Source of the DNA: Mammaliicoccus sciuri
GTDB taxonomy: Bacteria; Bacillota; Bacilli; Staphylococcales; Staphylococcaceae
Assembly (NCBI RefSeq): GCF_025561425.1
Contig: NZ_CP094824.1
Location: 1,984,001-2,048,000 of the forward strand
Direction of reading: 5' to 3'
DNA length: 64,000 nt
Shown: piece by piece, positions 27,453 to 36,969 of the stretch
Layout of the letters: the number at the start of each line of letters is the position of its first letter
How positions within the stretch are numbered: the first letter of the stretch is position 1
Notes under the pieces: generated by a model
The model's database searches: none
What the model was told of the DNA's origin: nothing
The model's input: only the letters and a program-made list of their open reading frames with translations
Made by a program: the position numbers and the translations under genes

Positions 27453-28189
27453 CCTTTCAAATGATAAAGCAAGATACCACAAGATACAGCTACATTTAAA
27501 CTTTCAGCTTTGCCATATAGTGGTATATGAAGATTCTTAGTCGTTTGTTCAAGTATCGCTGGATCAACGCCTGCACCTTCATTCCCCACAATTAACGCAA
27601 AGTTTGAAAGACTTTTGACTTCTCGATATTCAACTGCATTTTGAAGACTTGTTCCGTAAGTTTCGCCATCAAATTGTTCCATAAATTCAAATATATCTTG
27701 CTCAACAACTGGTAAATGAAAGACACTACCTTGTGAAGCGCGTAATACTTTATCTTGATATGGATCTGCACTTCCTTTTGAATAAATAACAGCGTCCATA
27801 CCTGCAGCGTCAGCGTTACGAATCAATGCACCCATATTACCTGGATCTTGTACTCTATCTAATACAAGGACTTGTTTAAAATTACTCGTTTCGTATGTAG
27901 GCATTTCGACAACCGCAAATATACCTTGAGGTGTCGTTGTGTCAGATAATGATTCTGCTACTTTAAAATTAATGACATATGCTTCCTTAGCATAGTCAAC
28001 AATTTTCTCATCAACTCTTGCATAATCTACTGCTAATAATGTAATGATATTCAGTTGACTATGATAAGCTTCTTCGATTAAATGAAAACCTTCAATAAGA
28101 AATTGCCCTTGTTTAACACGTTCTTTTTTCTTTTTTAATTTATTCATTTGTTTAATTTTATTATTTTGAACTGAAGTAATTTCTTCCAT
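27449..28189 (-). CDS. TrmH/SpoU-family RNA 2'-O-methyltransferase
   Basis: A 246-aa SPOUT methyltransferase with an N-terminal L30e-like substrate-binding part and a knotted C-terminal domain: VLVLDRVQDPGNMGALIRNADAAG (motif 1), LIVGNEGAGV (motif 2) and IPLYGKAESLNVAVSCGILLY (motif 3). It probably methylates a ribose in rRNA. Corresponds to ysgA ahead of pheST in Bacillus. Upstream sequence GAGGCG serves as ribosome-binding site. Confidence 0.92.
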   Translation of the reverse strand: MEEITSVQNNKIKQMNKLKKKKERVKQGQFLIEGFHLIEEAYHSQLNIITLLAVDYARVDEKIVDYAKEAYVINFKVAESLSDTTTPQGIFAVVEMPTYETSNFKQVLVLDRVQDPGNMGALIRNADAAGMDAVIYSKGSADPYQDKVLRASQGSVFHLPVVEQDIFEFMEQFDGETYGTSLQNAVEYREVKSLSNFALIVGNEGAGVDPAILEQTTKNLHIPLYGKAESLNVAVSCGILLYHLKG

Positions 28190-28238
28190 AGTAACGCCTC
28201 ATCTTCTCATTATGATATAAAAATATTATATACGAAAA

Positions 28239-28290
28239 AAGACCGCCAACAAAGTCAAAGACATTGATGACAGTCTTAAGCACCTTAGTT
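28239..28290 (-). terminator. Terminator after rpmF
   Basis: AAGACTG and CGGTCTT arms enclose a 30-nt partly paired loop, then six U residues on the minus strand. A second short stem CACCT/AGGTG (28281-28297) lies just before it. Confidence 0.6.
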
Positions 28291-28311
28291 TAGGTGTTTA
28301 AATATTAATTA

Positions 28312-28485
28312 TTATTTAGAAACGACTTCTTTACCTTTGTATGATCCACATGCTTTACATACACGGTGAGATAATTTCATTTCTCCACAGTTTGAACATT
28401 CTACCATACCTGGTACTGAGATTTTGAAATGCGTACGACGTTTTCTTTTAGCTGTTTTTGAAGTTCTTCTAGCTGGAACTGCCAT
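28312..28485 (-). CDS. rpmF: 50S ribosomal protein L32
   Basis: A 57-aa ribosomal protein starting [19 protein letters not shown], the L32 signature. It has a zinc-ribbon pattern, CSNC and then CKAC 13 residues later, so it is the zinc-binding form. It lies 38 nt after yceD, a conserved pair (yceD-rpmF). GGAGG precedes the ATG. Confidence 0.97.
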   Translation of the reverse strand: MAVPARRTSKTAKRKRRTHFKISVPGMVECSNCGEMKLSHRVCKACGSYKGKEVVSK

Positions 28486-28523
28486 GTCTTATTCCTCCTT
28501 AAATTTTATAAACACTTTTCCGA

Positions 28524-29066
28524 TTATTTTTCGTCATCGAAGAATTGTTGTAATTTTTGAAGTCTTGGATCAACTTTCTTTTCAGTTTCTTGTTCTGAAT
28601 CTTCGGTTGACTCAAATTGATCTTCGCCAATAACTTCCCAACCATCGCCTGCCATTGAAATATCTTCGCTACCTTCAGAGAATACTTGTAACGGTTTCTC
28701 TAAAATAACAAGTTCTTCAATGATTGGTAATAAATTAATCATGCCGCCTTCGAGTTTATGTCTCAATTCGTCATCATCATTATTACTTTCACTAAATTCA
28801 TCTAGCTCAAATATTTCTACTGATGTAGTATCAAATGGTAGCTCTACTGGCTTTAAAGTACGGGCACATGGTAACGTCAATACACCATTAATGTCAAGAT
28901 TGACAATTATCTCATGCATTCGCACTTGAACGTCTCCTGTTACTTTTATTGGAGATATATCGATAAGTTCATCTACCCTTTCAATTAGGTATTTCATATC
29001 GATTTCTTTATCAAAAGTAAATGGTTCGTTTTGGTATTTTTTAAGTTGTGTTATTGACCACTTCAT
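28524..29066 (-). CDS. YceD-family (DUF177) 23S rRNA accumulation protein
   Basis: 180 aa. The DUF177 core shows a VRMHEIIVNLDINGVLTLPCARTLKPVELPFD pattern around its single conserved Cys, then acidic strands and a polar C-terminus. In E. coli and plants this family supports 23S rRNA accumulation. Placement directly before rpmF is characteristic. AGAGGTGA precedes the start. Confidence 0.9.
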   Translation of the reverse strand: MKWSITQLKKYQNEPFTFDKEIDMKYLIERVDELIDISPIKVTGDVQVRMHEIIVNLDINGVLTLPCARTLKPVELPFDTTSVEIFELDEFSESNNDDDELRHKLEGGMINLLPIIEELVILEKPLQVFSEGSEDISMAGDGWEVIGEDQFESTEDSEQETEKKVDPRLQKLQQFFDDEK

Positions 29067-29191
29067 CTGGGTTCACCTCTTACAAACACAAAAATTATTG
29101 TAACCTTAACGACAATGTTTGTCAAGATTTTTTCTTAACATTCATTATCTGATACAATACTTATGATGAAGTGAAATGGGAGGAAATGCAA

Positions 29192-30337
29192 ATGAAAAGT
29201 GTTGCTTTAATAACAGAATATAATCCATTTCATAATGGGCATGTATATCACGCAGAATCTTCTAGAAAATTAACCGAAAGTGATGTTGCAATTTCTATTA
29301 TGAGTGGTTCTTTTACAATGCGGGGAGAACCAGCAATTTTAAGTAAGTTTAAGCGCGCCGAAATGGCCATTCAATATGTAGATTTAGTCATTGAATTACC
29401 TCTTGTATATGCCATATCATCTGGTGATTTATTTGCTAAAGGAGGCCTTCAAATAGCAGAACAACTTGGATGTGACACATTATCTTTCGGAAGCGAATCT
29501 GGAAATATTGACGATATTAAACAGGTCATTAAAGAAATAGAACAAGTATCTAAAAGTGGAAAATACAAACAAATGCTAAAAGAAGGGAAATCACACCCGA
29601 GAATTATTTCAGAATTAATACCTCATAATCAAATGCTTAAAGGTTCAAATAATTTACTCGCAATTGAATATGTGAAACATATTATGCAGCATAACTTAGC
29701 AATAGAACCGACAACGATTCAAAGAAAAGATAATATGTATTTAGATGCTCATTTAAACGAAACAACACACATTTCAAGTGCAACTTCTATACGTAACGCC
29801 TATTTCAGACAGGACGATACATATCAATTAAGTTTACCGACAACTAGTTCAAATATATTAAAGCACGCTCATGCAGTTAACTGGGATCACTTTTTCCCAT
29901 TATTAAAATGGACAATATTAAGAGATACCCATGAAGAATTACGAGACATATATATGATGACTGAAGGATTAGAATATAAAGTTAAAAAAGAAATTAAAGA
30001 TAGTACGAACTTTGAAATGTTTGTCCAAAAGCTCAAATCTAAGAGATATACGTGGACAAGATTACAACGCTTGTTAACCGCAATTTTGTTAAACGTTACG
30101 AATGAACAAGTTTCTGAATATAATCCAACTGCCATACGTGTACTTGCAATGTCTAAAAAAGGACAAGCTTATTTAAAATCTCTTAAAGATACATGTCCAT
30201 TACCTATCGTTACAAATGTTAATAAACAAACAGTTGCTCACTTCACAAATGAAATTAAAGCAACAGATTTATATCAATATATTTCAGGTGATTCTGATAC
30301 TGATTTTAATAAACCAGTCATAATAAAAAACGCATGA
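29192..30337 (+). CDS. tmcAL: tRNA(Met) cytidine acetate ligase (TmcAL, YlbM)
   Basis: The N-terminal HIGH-like nucleotidyltransferase motif (ITEYNPFHNGHVYH) and SGSFTMRGEPAILSKFKRAEMA identify this family, which activates acetate with ATP and acetylates C34 of elongator tRNA-Met. The start at 29192 follows GGAGG by 8 nt; an ATG seven codons earlier lacks such a site. 381 aa. Its stop codon lies inside the terminator shared with coaD. Confidence 0.93.
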   Translation: MKSVALITEYNPFHNGHVYHAESSRKLTESDVAISIMSGSFTMRGEPAILSKFKRAEMAIQYVDLVIELPLVYAISSGDLFAKGGLQIAEQLGCDTLSFGSESGNIDDIKQVIKEIEQVSKSGKYKQMLKEGKSHPRIISELIPHNQMLKGSNNLLAIEYVKHIMQHNLAIEPTTIQRKDNMYLDAHLNETTHISSATSIRNAYFRQDDTYQLSLPTTSSNILKHAHAVNWDHFFPLLKWTILRDTHEELRDIYMMTEGLEYKVKKEIKDSTNFEMFVQKLKSKRYTWTRLQRLLTAILLNVTNEQVSEYNPTAIRVLAMSKKGQAYLKSLKDTCPLPIVTNVNKQTVAHFTNEIKATDLYQYISGDSDTDFNKPVIIKNA

Positions 30338-30356
30338 CATATGCATGCGTTTTTTA

Positions 30357-30359
<3 letters not shown>
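30322..30359. terminator. Bidirectional terminator between tmcAL and coaD
   Basis: AATAAAAAACGCATG pairs with CATGCGTTTTTTATT. The tmcAL TGA and the end of coaD both lie in the stem. Confidence 0.9.
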
Positions 30360-31398
<1,039 letters not shown>

Positions 31399-31479
31399 TG
31401 TTAATCATCACTTTCTTTATTATTAATTATTATTTATACTTATCCATATAGTATTTAAACGAAAACGAGGTTTATAAAA

Positions 31480-31869
31480 ATGAAACAATCATTTATCGTC
31501 ATCGGTCATGGTCTAACTGATTTATTTGAATTTCAAACGTTAATCGAATATAACCATGAACGTATTTCTGACATTATTATGTTACATACACCATTATCTA
31601 AGGAGAAACTATCTTCAGCTTGTATCATAATGAAGCCTACTAAAGGTCAACAATTTCAAGCGATTTACATGATAATGGAAGGTATTAAATATCCGTACCC
31701 TGATTCAAATAAGAAATTCGATTTAATCAATGAATGGGCAAATGCATATCACATACAAGTTAAAGGGCTAGATGTTAAATCTCGTGCTGATTTCGCTGAA
31801 GATGAACTTTACTTCGCCTATTTAAAAGGTGTATTAAGACTGGAAAGATACTTGCCACCGCTTCAGTAG
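31480..31869 (+). CDS. Conserved hypothetical protein, 129 aa
   Basis: The ATG at 31480 follows CGAGGTTT. The protein is soluble and mixed alpha/beta, starting KQSFIVIGHGLTDLFEF and ending LKGVLRLERYLPPLQ. I recognise it only as a protein of staphylococci found in this position, between rsmD and ylbG; no catalytic motif is apparent. It is convergent with ylbG, the two stop codons being adjacent (31867-31872), so no terminator lies between them. Confidence 0.75.
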   Translation: MKQSFIVIGHGLTDLFEFQTLIEYNHERISDIIMLHTPLSKEKLSSACIIMKPTKGQQFQAIYMIMEGIKYPYPDSNKKFDLINEWANAYHIQVKGLDVKSRADFAEDELYFAYLKGVLRLERYLPPLQ

Positions 31870-32136
31870 TTAAAAGTTTAAATACTCTTTTTTGTCCGTA
31901 TTTGAATTAGAGTAATCTCTTTTAACATATTTAAATGGTGAAACTTTTACATCTTTAACATATTTTAGTTTCATTAAATGTTGAACAGTGTCATCTATTT
32001 TATCTTCATTTGTATATAACATGACGTATTGTTCTTTTCTATGTGCAAAGTATATATTACCAAACTTGCGTAATTGTCGTTCGTGTTTCATATTCTTTAA
32101 ATATACGACAATACTGATTCGTTCTACTAATTCCAT
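31870..32136 (-). CDS. YlbG family protein (DUF2129)
   Basis: 88 aa with the start at 32136, 8 nt after GGAGG; an ATG two codons earlier is too close to that site. The sequence ISIVVYLKNMKHERQLRKFGNI and YAHRKEQYVMLYTN-like segments fit YlbG, a small cytosolic protein of unknown role next to rsmD in Firmicutes. Confidence 0.85.
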   Translation of the reverse strand: MELVERISIVVYLKNMKHERQLRKFGNIYFAHRKEQYVMLYTNEDKIDDTVQHLMKLKYVKDVKVSPFKYVKRDYSNSNTDKKEYLNF

Positions 32137-32294
32137 CGACATAACCTCCTAACGCTTTTTATTTTTATATTAGCACTTTCTATAAAATGATGAAAGAAGA
32201 TAACTTCAAGCGTATGTGACTTGCTTTCTTATCTTAAATCAATTTGATAGAATATATATAAGTCTTTATTTGCATTTCGAAAGGATAGGATAAC

Positions 32295-33209
32295 ATGTCA
32301 AAAATTAATTTATTAAAAACAACAGGTCTTATCGGAGGCATTGTTGCGGGTTCTTGGATTGTGACAAAAGCAACATCAAACGTTAAACCACGTACGATTA
32401 AACCATTCTTTACACAACCAGCTCCTTATGTATTCGCTCATCGTGGAGGCATGGCGTTAAGACCAGAACATACACGCTTAGCTTTTGATCATGTACTCAA
32501 ATACGAAGTAACTGGATTTGAAGTAGACGTTCGACTTACTAAAGATGAAGTACTTGTCGTAACACATGATGACACTGTTGATCGTACAAGTAACGGTTCA
32601 GGGTATGTAGGTGATCATACATTAGAAGAACTTTGCCAATTAGATTTCGGATACCACTTCAAAGATATTAATAACGAGCATCCTTATAGAGGAGATGCAA
32701 AAGCTAAAATCGTCACTTTAAAAGAGTTATTAACTGAATATCCAGATGTCTTAGTAAATATAGATATTAAAGACCATCCTGAATCTTATAGTGGTAGTTT
32801 AGCACCATCACACTTATATCGTTTAATTACAGACCTTAAAGCTGAAGATCGTGTTAATATTACAAGTTTCTATGATGAACAAATTGATCGTTTTAATTTA
32901 TATGCTCAAGATTCAATTGCATTAGGTACAGGTCAAAGTGAAGTAGCTAAAGCGTTCTTAGCTTATCAATCAGGATATGGTCATACGTATCAACCTAAAT
33001 CTGATACATTCCAAATTCCAACGCAAGCTAAAGGCCTTCCTTTAGACTCAGAAGGTTTCATTCAATTTTTAACATCACTCAATATATCTGTTGCTTATTG
33101 GGTTGTAAATCAAATCGATACAATGGACGATTTAATCCAAAAAGGTGCACATACGATTGTAACTGATCGCCCAGATACAGCACACTTCTTAATAAAAAAA
33201 CAATACTAA
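32295..33209 (+). CDS. Membrane-anchored glycerophosphodiester phosphodiesterase
   Basis: A GDPD TIM barrel with VFAHRGGMALRPEHTRLAF (HRG-x-E-like), FEVDVRLTKDEVLVVTHDDTVDRTSNGSG (metal-binding Glu/Asp and catalytic His) and ISVAYWVVNQ at the end. It hydrolyses glycerophosphodiesters to glycerol-3-phosphate and alcohols. The N-terminal hydrophobic stretch (TGLIGGIVAGSWIVTKA) is a probable uncleaved membrane anchor or signal. 304 aa, monocistronic. Confidence 0.93.
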   Translation: MSKINLLKTTGLIGGIVAGSWIVTKATSNVKPRTIKPFFTQPAPYVFAHRGGMALRPEHTRLAFDHVLKYEVTGFEVDVRLTKDEVLVVTHDDTVDRTSNGSGYVGDHTLEELCQLDFGYHFKDINNEHPYRGDAKAKIVTLKELLTEYPDVLVNIDIKDHPESYSGSLAPSHLYRLITDLKAEDRVNITSFYDEQIDRFNLYAQDSIALGTGQSEVAKAFLAYQSGYGHTYQPKSDTFQIPTQAKGLPLDSEGFIQFLTSLNISVAYWVVNQIDTMDDLIQKGAHTIVTDRPDTAHFLIKKQY

Positions 33210-33211
33210 TT

Positions 33212-33256
33212 TAAAAAGCTTTCCATCTGTCAAATGACAAATGGAAAGCTTTTTTA
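33212..33256. terminator. Bidirectional terminator between the GDPD gene and ylbF
   Basis: AAAAAGCTTTCCAT pairs with ATGGAAAGCTTTTTT around an inner loop. Confidence 0.9.
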
Positions 33257-33694
33257 TGTTGAACATCCACATGAGCCACCAGTAGAACAACCGCCACCGT
33301 GTGATTCACTACTAAAGAAAGGATTACCCGTATCCACTTTAACATTGCTAGAAACTGAATAAGAAACAATGCTAATCACTTCATCTAATAAATCTTGTAA
33401 TGCAGTTTCTTTAGTCTTAAATTCAGAAACAACTGGATGTATTTCATATGCCCTCTTTTGTTGTCTTGTTTCTTTCATGACTCTACTGTAATCAGGATGA
33501 TATCTGCCAAATCTTAAACAATCATCATAATGTGATTTTATTTGATCAAATTTTTGTCTTAATATTTTAACTTCAAAATTTGTTTCAAGTTGATGTTTTG
33601 CTTCGATATATTCTTGATAAATATATGAATCTTTAATACATGCGCTTAGTTCATCTGATTGATCAAGTATATCAACTGTTTCTGCAGTAAACAT
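33254..33694 (-). CDS. YlbF/RicF-type protein with C-terminal cysteine cluster
   Basis: The 146-aa helical YlbF/YmcA-domain protein ends in SHGGGCSTGGSCGCST. In B. subtilis, YlbF (RicF), YmcA and YaaT form a complex that binds [4Fe-4S] clusters and, with RNase Y, guides mRNA maturation. The C-terminal cysteines here fit the cluster-binding tail of RicF. It stands among ylbC and ylbG homologues, which supports the YlbF assignment. Confidence 0.88.
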   Translation of the reverse strand: MFTAETVDILDQSDELSACIKDSYIYQEYIEAKHQLETNFEVKILRQKFDQIKSHYDDCLRFGRYHPDYSRVMKETRQQKRAYEIHPVVSEFKTKETALQDLLDEVISIVSYSVSSNVKVDTGNPFFSSESHGGGCSTGGSCGCST

Positions 33695-33708
33695 AATATG
33701 AATCCCCC

Positions 33709-34776
33709 TTATTCTTTATTTTCTTTGAAAACAAGTGAATAGTATTCGCGAGAATTACCAGCACCAAATTCGTCATATTGACTACCTAATAACTTTTCCC
33801 TATAAGTATTGTTGTTTAACCAGCTATTGATAAGTGTTGGTACATCATAGAAATTGTAAGCTAAATTTTGGTTAATGGATTCATATTCAATATTTTGATT
33901 ATTGATATGTTTTGTGATGCCATCTTCTAGTGATTTAACTGCCTCTTCCTCATCGATATCATCTTCAATTAAATCTGCTTCCATTTGTGTGATATACGTA
34001 AGTTGATCATTAATCTGTAATGGTTTGACATCTTTCATTTCTCTAATTTCATTAACGATTTCAAGAAGTGATAAATCTTTATTTATATGAGCTTGAAAGT
34101 CTTGTTTATCTGTTCTCTTAAGTTTGTGCTCTTTATCACCTTTTATTTTAGTCATTGAAAATGGTGCACGCTCAATAACAGCATCTGAATCCATAAACTG
34201 TATGCCCATCACTTTATTTGTTTCACTATCAATTAAGACTTGTGTATAAACATTACCATATTTAATCAGTAATTGTATCTTGATATCACGTTCAGATAAT
34301 TCTAATTGATATTTACCATATGTACTTTCAACAACTGGTTCCATATCTATATTTGTACCATTAAAAATCTTTGTTGCATCTTGTTTCATTTTAATCGGTG
34401 AAACATTCACTTTATTTCCTGTAGCAAATACTGAAGAGACTTTATCATTTTTAGTAGATATTAAATAATAATGCTCTTTATTTTTAAAGACATAATTCTT
34501 TCTATCGTGCTCTGCCTTATATACCCTATCTGGTTGTCCTAAATCATTTATGACTTCTTTAATATTTTTATAGACATATGTACCTACGCCTTCTTTCAAC
34601 TTTGCATTGCCAGTTGATTTCTCGGCTTGTTGCTCATAATAATTCTCATTTGCTTTATCATGAGAGTAGTTTGGATTCTTTAAAACATCAAATTCTAATT
34701 TAGGTGAATAGAATAAATAAAAGAGTACAATGATTAAAATAGTTATTGCTACAACTTTTATGATAATATTTTTCAA
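33709..34776 (-). CDS. Membrane-anchored YlbC-like protein with CAP-associated and CAP-like domains
   Basis: 355 aa, starting with TTG 7 nt after AGGAGG. One N-terminal hydrophobic helix (VVAITILIIVLFYLFY) anchors or exports it. Residues about 60-215 match the CAP-associated domain, and the C-terminus (LEIVNEIREMKDVKPLQIND ... LINSWLNNNTYREKLLG) matches a CAP/SCP fold. The histidines usual in CAP domains are absent from those places, so it may be a non-catalytic version. Counterpart of B. subtilis ylbC by position. Function unknown. Confidence 0.8.
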   Translation of the reverse strand: MKNIIIKVVAITILIIVLFYLFYSPKLEFDVLKNPNYSHDKANENYYEQQAEKSTGNAKLKEGVGTYVYKNIKEVINDLGQPDRVYKAEHDRKNYVFKNKEHYYLISTKNDKVSSVFATGNKVNVSPIKMKQDATKIFNGTNIDMEPVVESTYGKYQLELSERDIKIQLLIKYGNVYTQVLIDSETNKVMGIQFMDSDAVIERAPFSMTKIKGDKEHKLKRTDKQDFQAHINKDLSLLEIVNEIREMKDVKPLQINDQLTYITQMEADLIEDDIDEEEAVKSLEDGITKHINNQNIEYESINQNLAYNFYDVPTLINSWLNNNTYREKLLGSQYDEFGAGNSREYYSLVFKENKE

Positions 34777-34944
34777 CTATTTACCTCCTCATTTATTCCT
34801 ATATTCAATTATATCATTTTACAGGAAAACATTTACCTAAATCAATCGAAATGTTGTCATATTTGTTAAATATAAATGTACATTGCAACATTGGCGCTTT
34901 TATCATAAAATAAACTTAAAGGTACTTAGAGGGAGGAAAAATAC

Positions 34945-35316
34945 ATGGTATTTGATAATACAGGTCTTGAGAAGGTTATCATTGAACAAGAGCTATTAAA
35001 AGATGTTATGAATAAACATGGTTTTATTGCTGGAGGACATTGGGATTATGAACGTATTACTTATGATTTCAAATATGAAATAAGTGAAGGCGTCTATTAC
35101 CTTAGAATTCCAGGTTATGCACTTAAAGGGGACATCGGTGCCAATAACGCAACAATTCAATTAATGGATCCATATCTCGGTAAACACTACTATCCAACAG
35201 GTGTAGAATACGGAGATGATGAAGTTTATCCAGATAATTTAGTTGCACATTGTAACTTATTAATTGAACGTATCACATCAGATATTAATGCATTAAATAC
35301 ATTAGGTGCGCATTAA
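34945..35316 (+). CDS. YugN-like family protein
   Basis: 123 aa with good ribosome-binding site GGGAGG. The sequence GFIAGGHWDYERITYDFKYE and YYLRIPGYALKGDIG, then LLGKHYYPTGVEY-like residues, fit the YugN family of Firmicutes. Function unknown. Soluble, single gene with its own terminator. Confidence 0.85.
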   Translation: MVFDNTGLEKVIIEQELLKDVMNKHGFIAGGHWDYERITYDFKYEISEGVYYLRIPGYALKGDIGANNATIQLMDPYLGKHYYPTGVEYGDDEVYPDNLVAHCNLLIERITSDINALNTLGAH

Positions 35317-35337
35317 TTAAAATAATACTAACAGAGT

Positions 35338-35367
35338 AGAGACGTGATATTTCACGTCTCTTTATTT
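35338..35367 (+). terminator. Terminator after yugN
   Basis: AGAGACGTG (35338-35346) pairs with CACGTCTCT (35353-35361) and is followed by TTTATTT. Confidence 0.85.
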
Positions 35368-35396
35368 ATATATAAATGAGCAAAGAGGTCATCATT

Positions 35397-36443
35397 ATGA
35401 AAAAATGGATAAACAAACGAAACATAAGCATATTTATCATTATAGTTTTATCTATTCTATTTATTTATTTCATTTTACCGATATCAATACCTTTAATAAC
35501 AGCACTTGTTATCGCATTAGCACTCAATCCGCTCGTTAATAAACTTACACATAAAATTAAAAGCCGGAAGTGGAGCGTAACGATTATTTATACGTTACTC
35601 TTATCGGTAACAGGATTTGTTATATTTTTATTTTTAACAAAATTAATAGACCAGATTGTGCTATTTATTAAAGATTTGCCTAATAAAATTAATATACTCA
35701 TCACAGTGATTGAACAATACAATGACAAAATGAAAGCTATTTTACCGGATGAAATGGCAGTTACTATCAACAAAGAACTGCAGAACTTTGTTGCTTCATT
35801 AAGAGATTCAATTGCAAATTATTTAAGCGTTGAAAATATAACAGAAGTTGTATCTTCTTTACCAGGTTTCATTATAAGTCTTGTAGTGTTTCTTGTAGCA
35901 TTGTTCTTATTTATGTTAGAAATACCAAATATTCATAAATTTATTAAACAACATCTATATCCATCGACTTATCATGAAGTTTATAAAATATACAATAAAA
36001 TAGGTCATTCAATCATTGGAATGATATCTGCTACCGTCGTATTAAGCTTTATAACTTGGTTATTTACATACGTTGGTCTTCTGATTATCGGCGTTGACTC
36101 AGCGTTTATCATCAGCTTATTTATATGGTTTATAGATATTTTACCGATTATTGGCGCAACAGGTTTTACAATTCCGTGGGCAATTTATGCTTACATAGTT
36201 GGAGATCCGACGCTCGGTATTCAGCTGATTATACTTTCAGTTATATTACTCGTTCAAAGAAAAATATTAGAACCTAAAATATTCGGTACAGGTGTCGGTT
36301 TATCTCCATTACCTACTTTAATATCCATGTTTATCGGTTTAAAATTACTAGGCTTTATTGGATTCTTTATCGGACCATTATTCTTAATCGTTATCAAAAC
36401 AATACTAGAATCTGGTCTTATAAAAACAGACTTTAAAATATAA
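35397..36443 (+). CDS. AI-2E family transporter
   Basis: A 348-aa membrane protein with about eight hydrophobic segments and the family block LFIWFIDILPIIGATGFTIPW, then QRKILEPKIFGTGVGLSPLPTLISMFIGLKLLGFIG. Members include the E. coli TqsA exporter and Na+/H+ antiporters of halophiles; the substrate cannot be told from sequence. The start at 35397 is preferred because AGAGGTC lies 6 nt upstream. Confidence 0.9.
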   Translation: MKKWINKRNISIFIIIVLSILFIYFILPISIPLITALVIALALNPLVNKLTHKIKSRKWSVTIIYTLLLSVTGFVIFLFLTKLIDQIVLFIKDLPNKINILITVIEQYNDKMKAILPDEMAVTINKELQNFVASLRDSIANYLSVENITEVVSSLPGFIISLVVFLVALFLFMLEIPNIHKFIKQHLYPSTYHEVYKIYNKIGHSIIGMISATVVLSFITWLFTYVGLLIIGVDSAFIISLFIWFIDILPIIGATGFTIPWAIYAYIVGDPTLGIQLIILSVILLVQRKILEPKIFGTGVGLSPLPTLISMFIGLKLLGFIGFFIGPLFLIVIKTILESGLIKTDFKI

Positions 36444-36452
36444 TATATGCCA

Positions 36453-36495
36453 AAAACCTCTCAATCCATTTTACAAACGAATCGAGAGGTTTTAA
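36453..36495. terminator. Bidirectional terminator between the AI-2E transporter and the DUF420 gene
   Basis: AAAAACCTCTC (36452-36462) pairs with GAGAGGTTTT (36484-36493), loop about 21 nt, U tract on both strands. Confidence 0.85.
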
Positions 36496-36496
36496 T

Positions 36497-36964
36497 TTAA
36501 TGTCCTAAAATTGCTTTTATCATAGATGTTGTATCTCCACCGTGATAGAACACATATAATAATAAATAAACGGCAACACCTGTAATAGCCGTAAAGAACC
36601 AAATAATAGATGTTACTGGCCCGAATTTACGGTGTCTGTCCAGTTTGTTCGTCCAACCTAAATATATCGTATAGATTCCCATCACTGCACCGACAGTCGC
36701 TAGTGTTATATGGAATATCAAGAATATTGTATAATAAATTTTGATATTATCCGGTCCACCAAATGAAGTATTTCCAATAAATACTGTTCTACTAGCATAA
36801 ATGGTAAAGAATACGACTGCCGCAACTGCAGCAGATATCATAAACTTTTTGTGTGTTTCAATTTTTCGTTGTGCAATAAAGTACCATCCGATAGCAACTA
36901 AAATAGCGCTTAATACGATGAAAGTTGTACTTATTGTCGGTAAAATTGGTAAATTCATTTTCAT
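36497..36964 (-). CDS. ctaM: DUF420 protein, oxidase maturation factor CtaM
   Basis: 155 aa with four to five membrane helices and conserved histidines in RKIETHKKFM, IFHITLATVG, LDRHRKFG and FYHGGDTT. DUF420 protein CtaM of S. aureus is required for function of its aa3-type heme-copper oxidase; the neighbourhood here, next to ctaG, agrees. 5 nt after ctaG in one transcription unit. Two ATG codons (36964 and 36958) are possible starts. Confidence 0.88.
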   Translation of the reverse strand: MKMNLPILPTISTTFIVLSAILVAIGWYFIAQRKIETHKKFMISAAVAAVVFFTIYASRTVFIGNTSFGGPDNIKIYYTIFLIFHITLATVGAVMGIYTIYLGWTNKLDRHRKFGPVTSIIWFFTAITGVAVYLLLYVFYHGGDTTSMIKAILGH

Positions 36965-36969
36965 ACATC

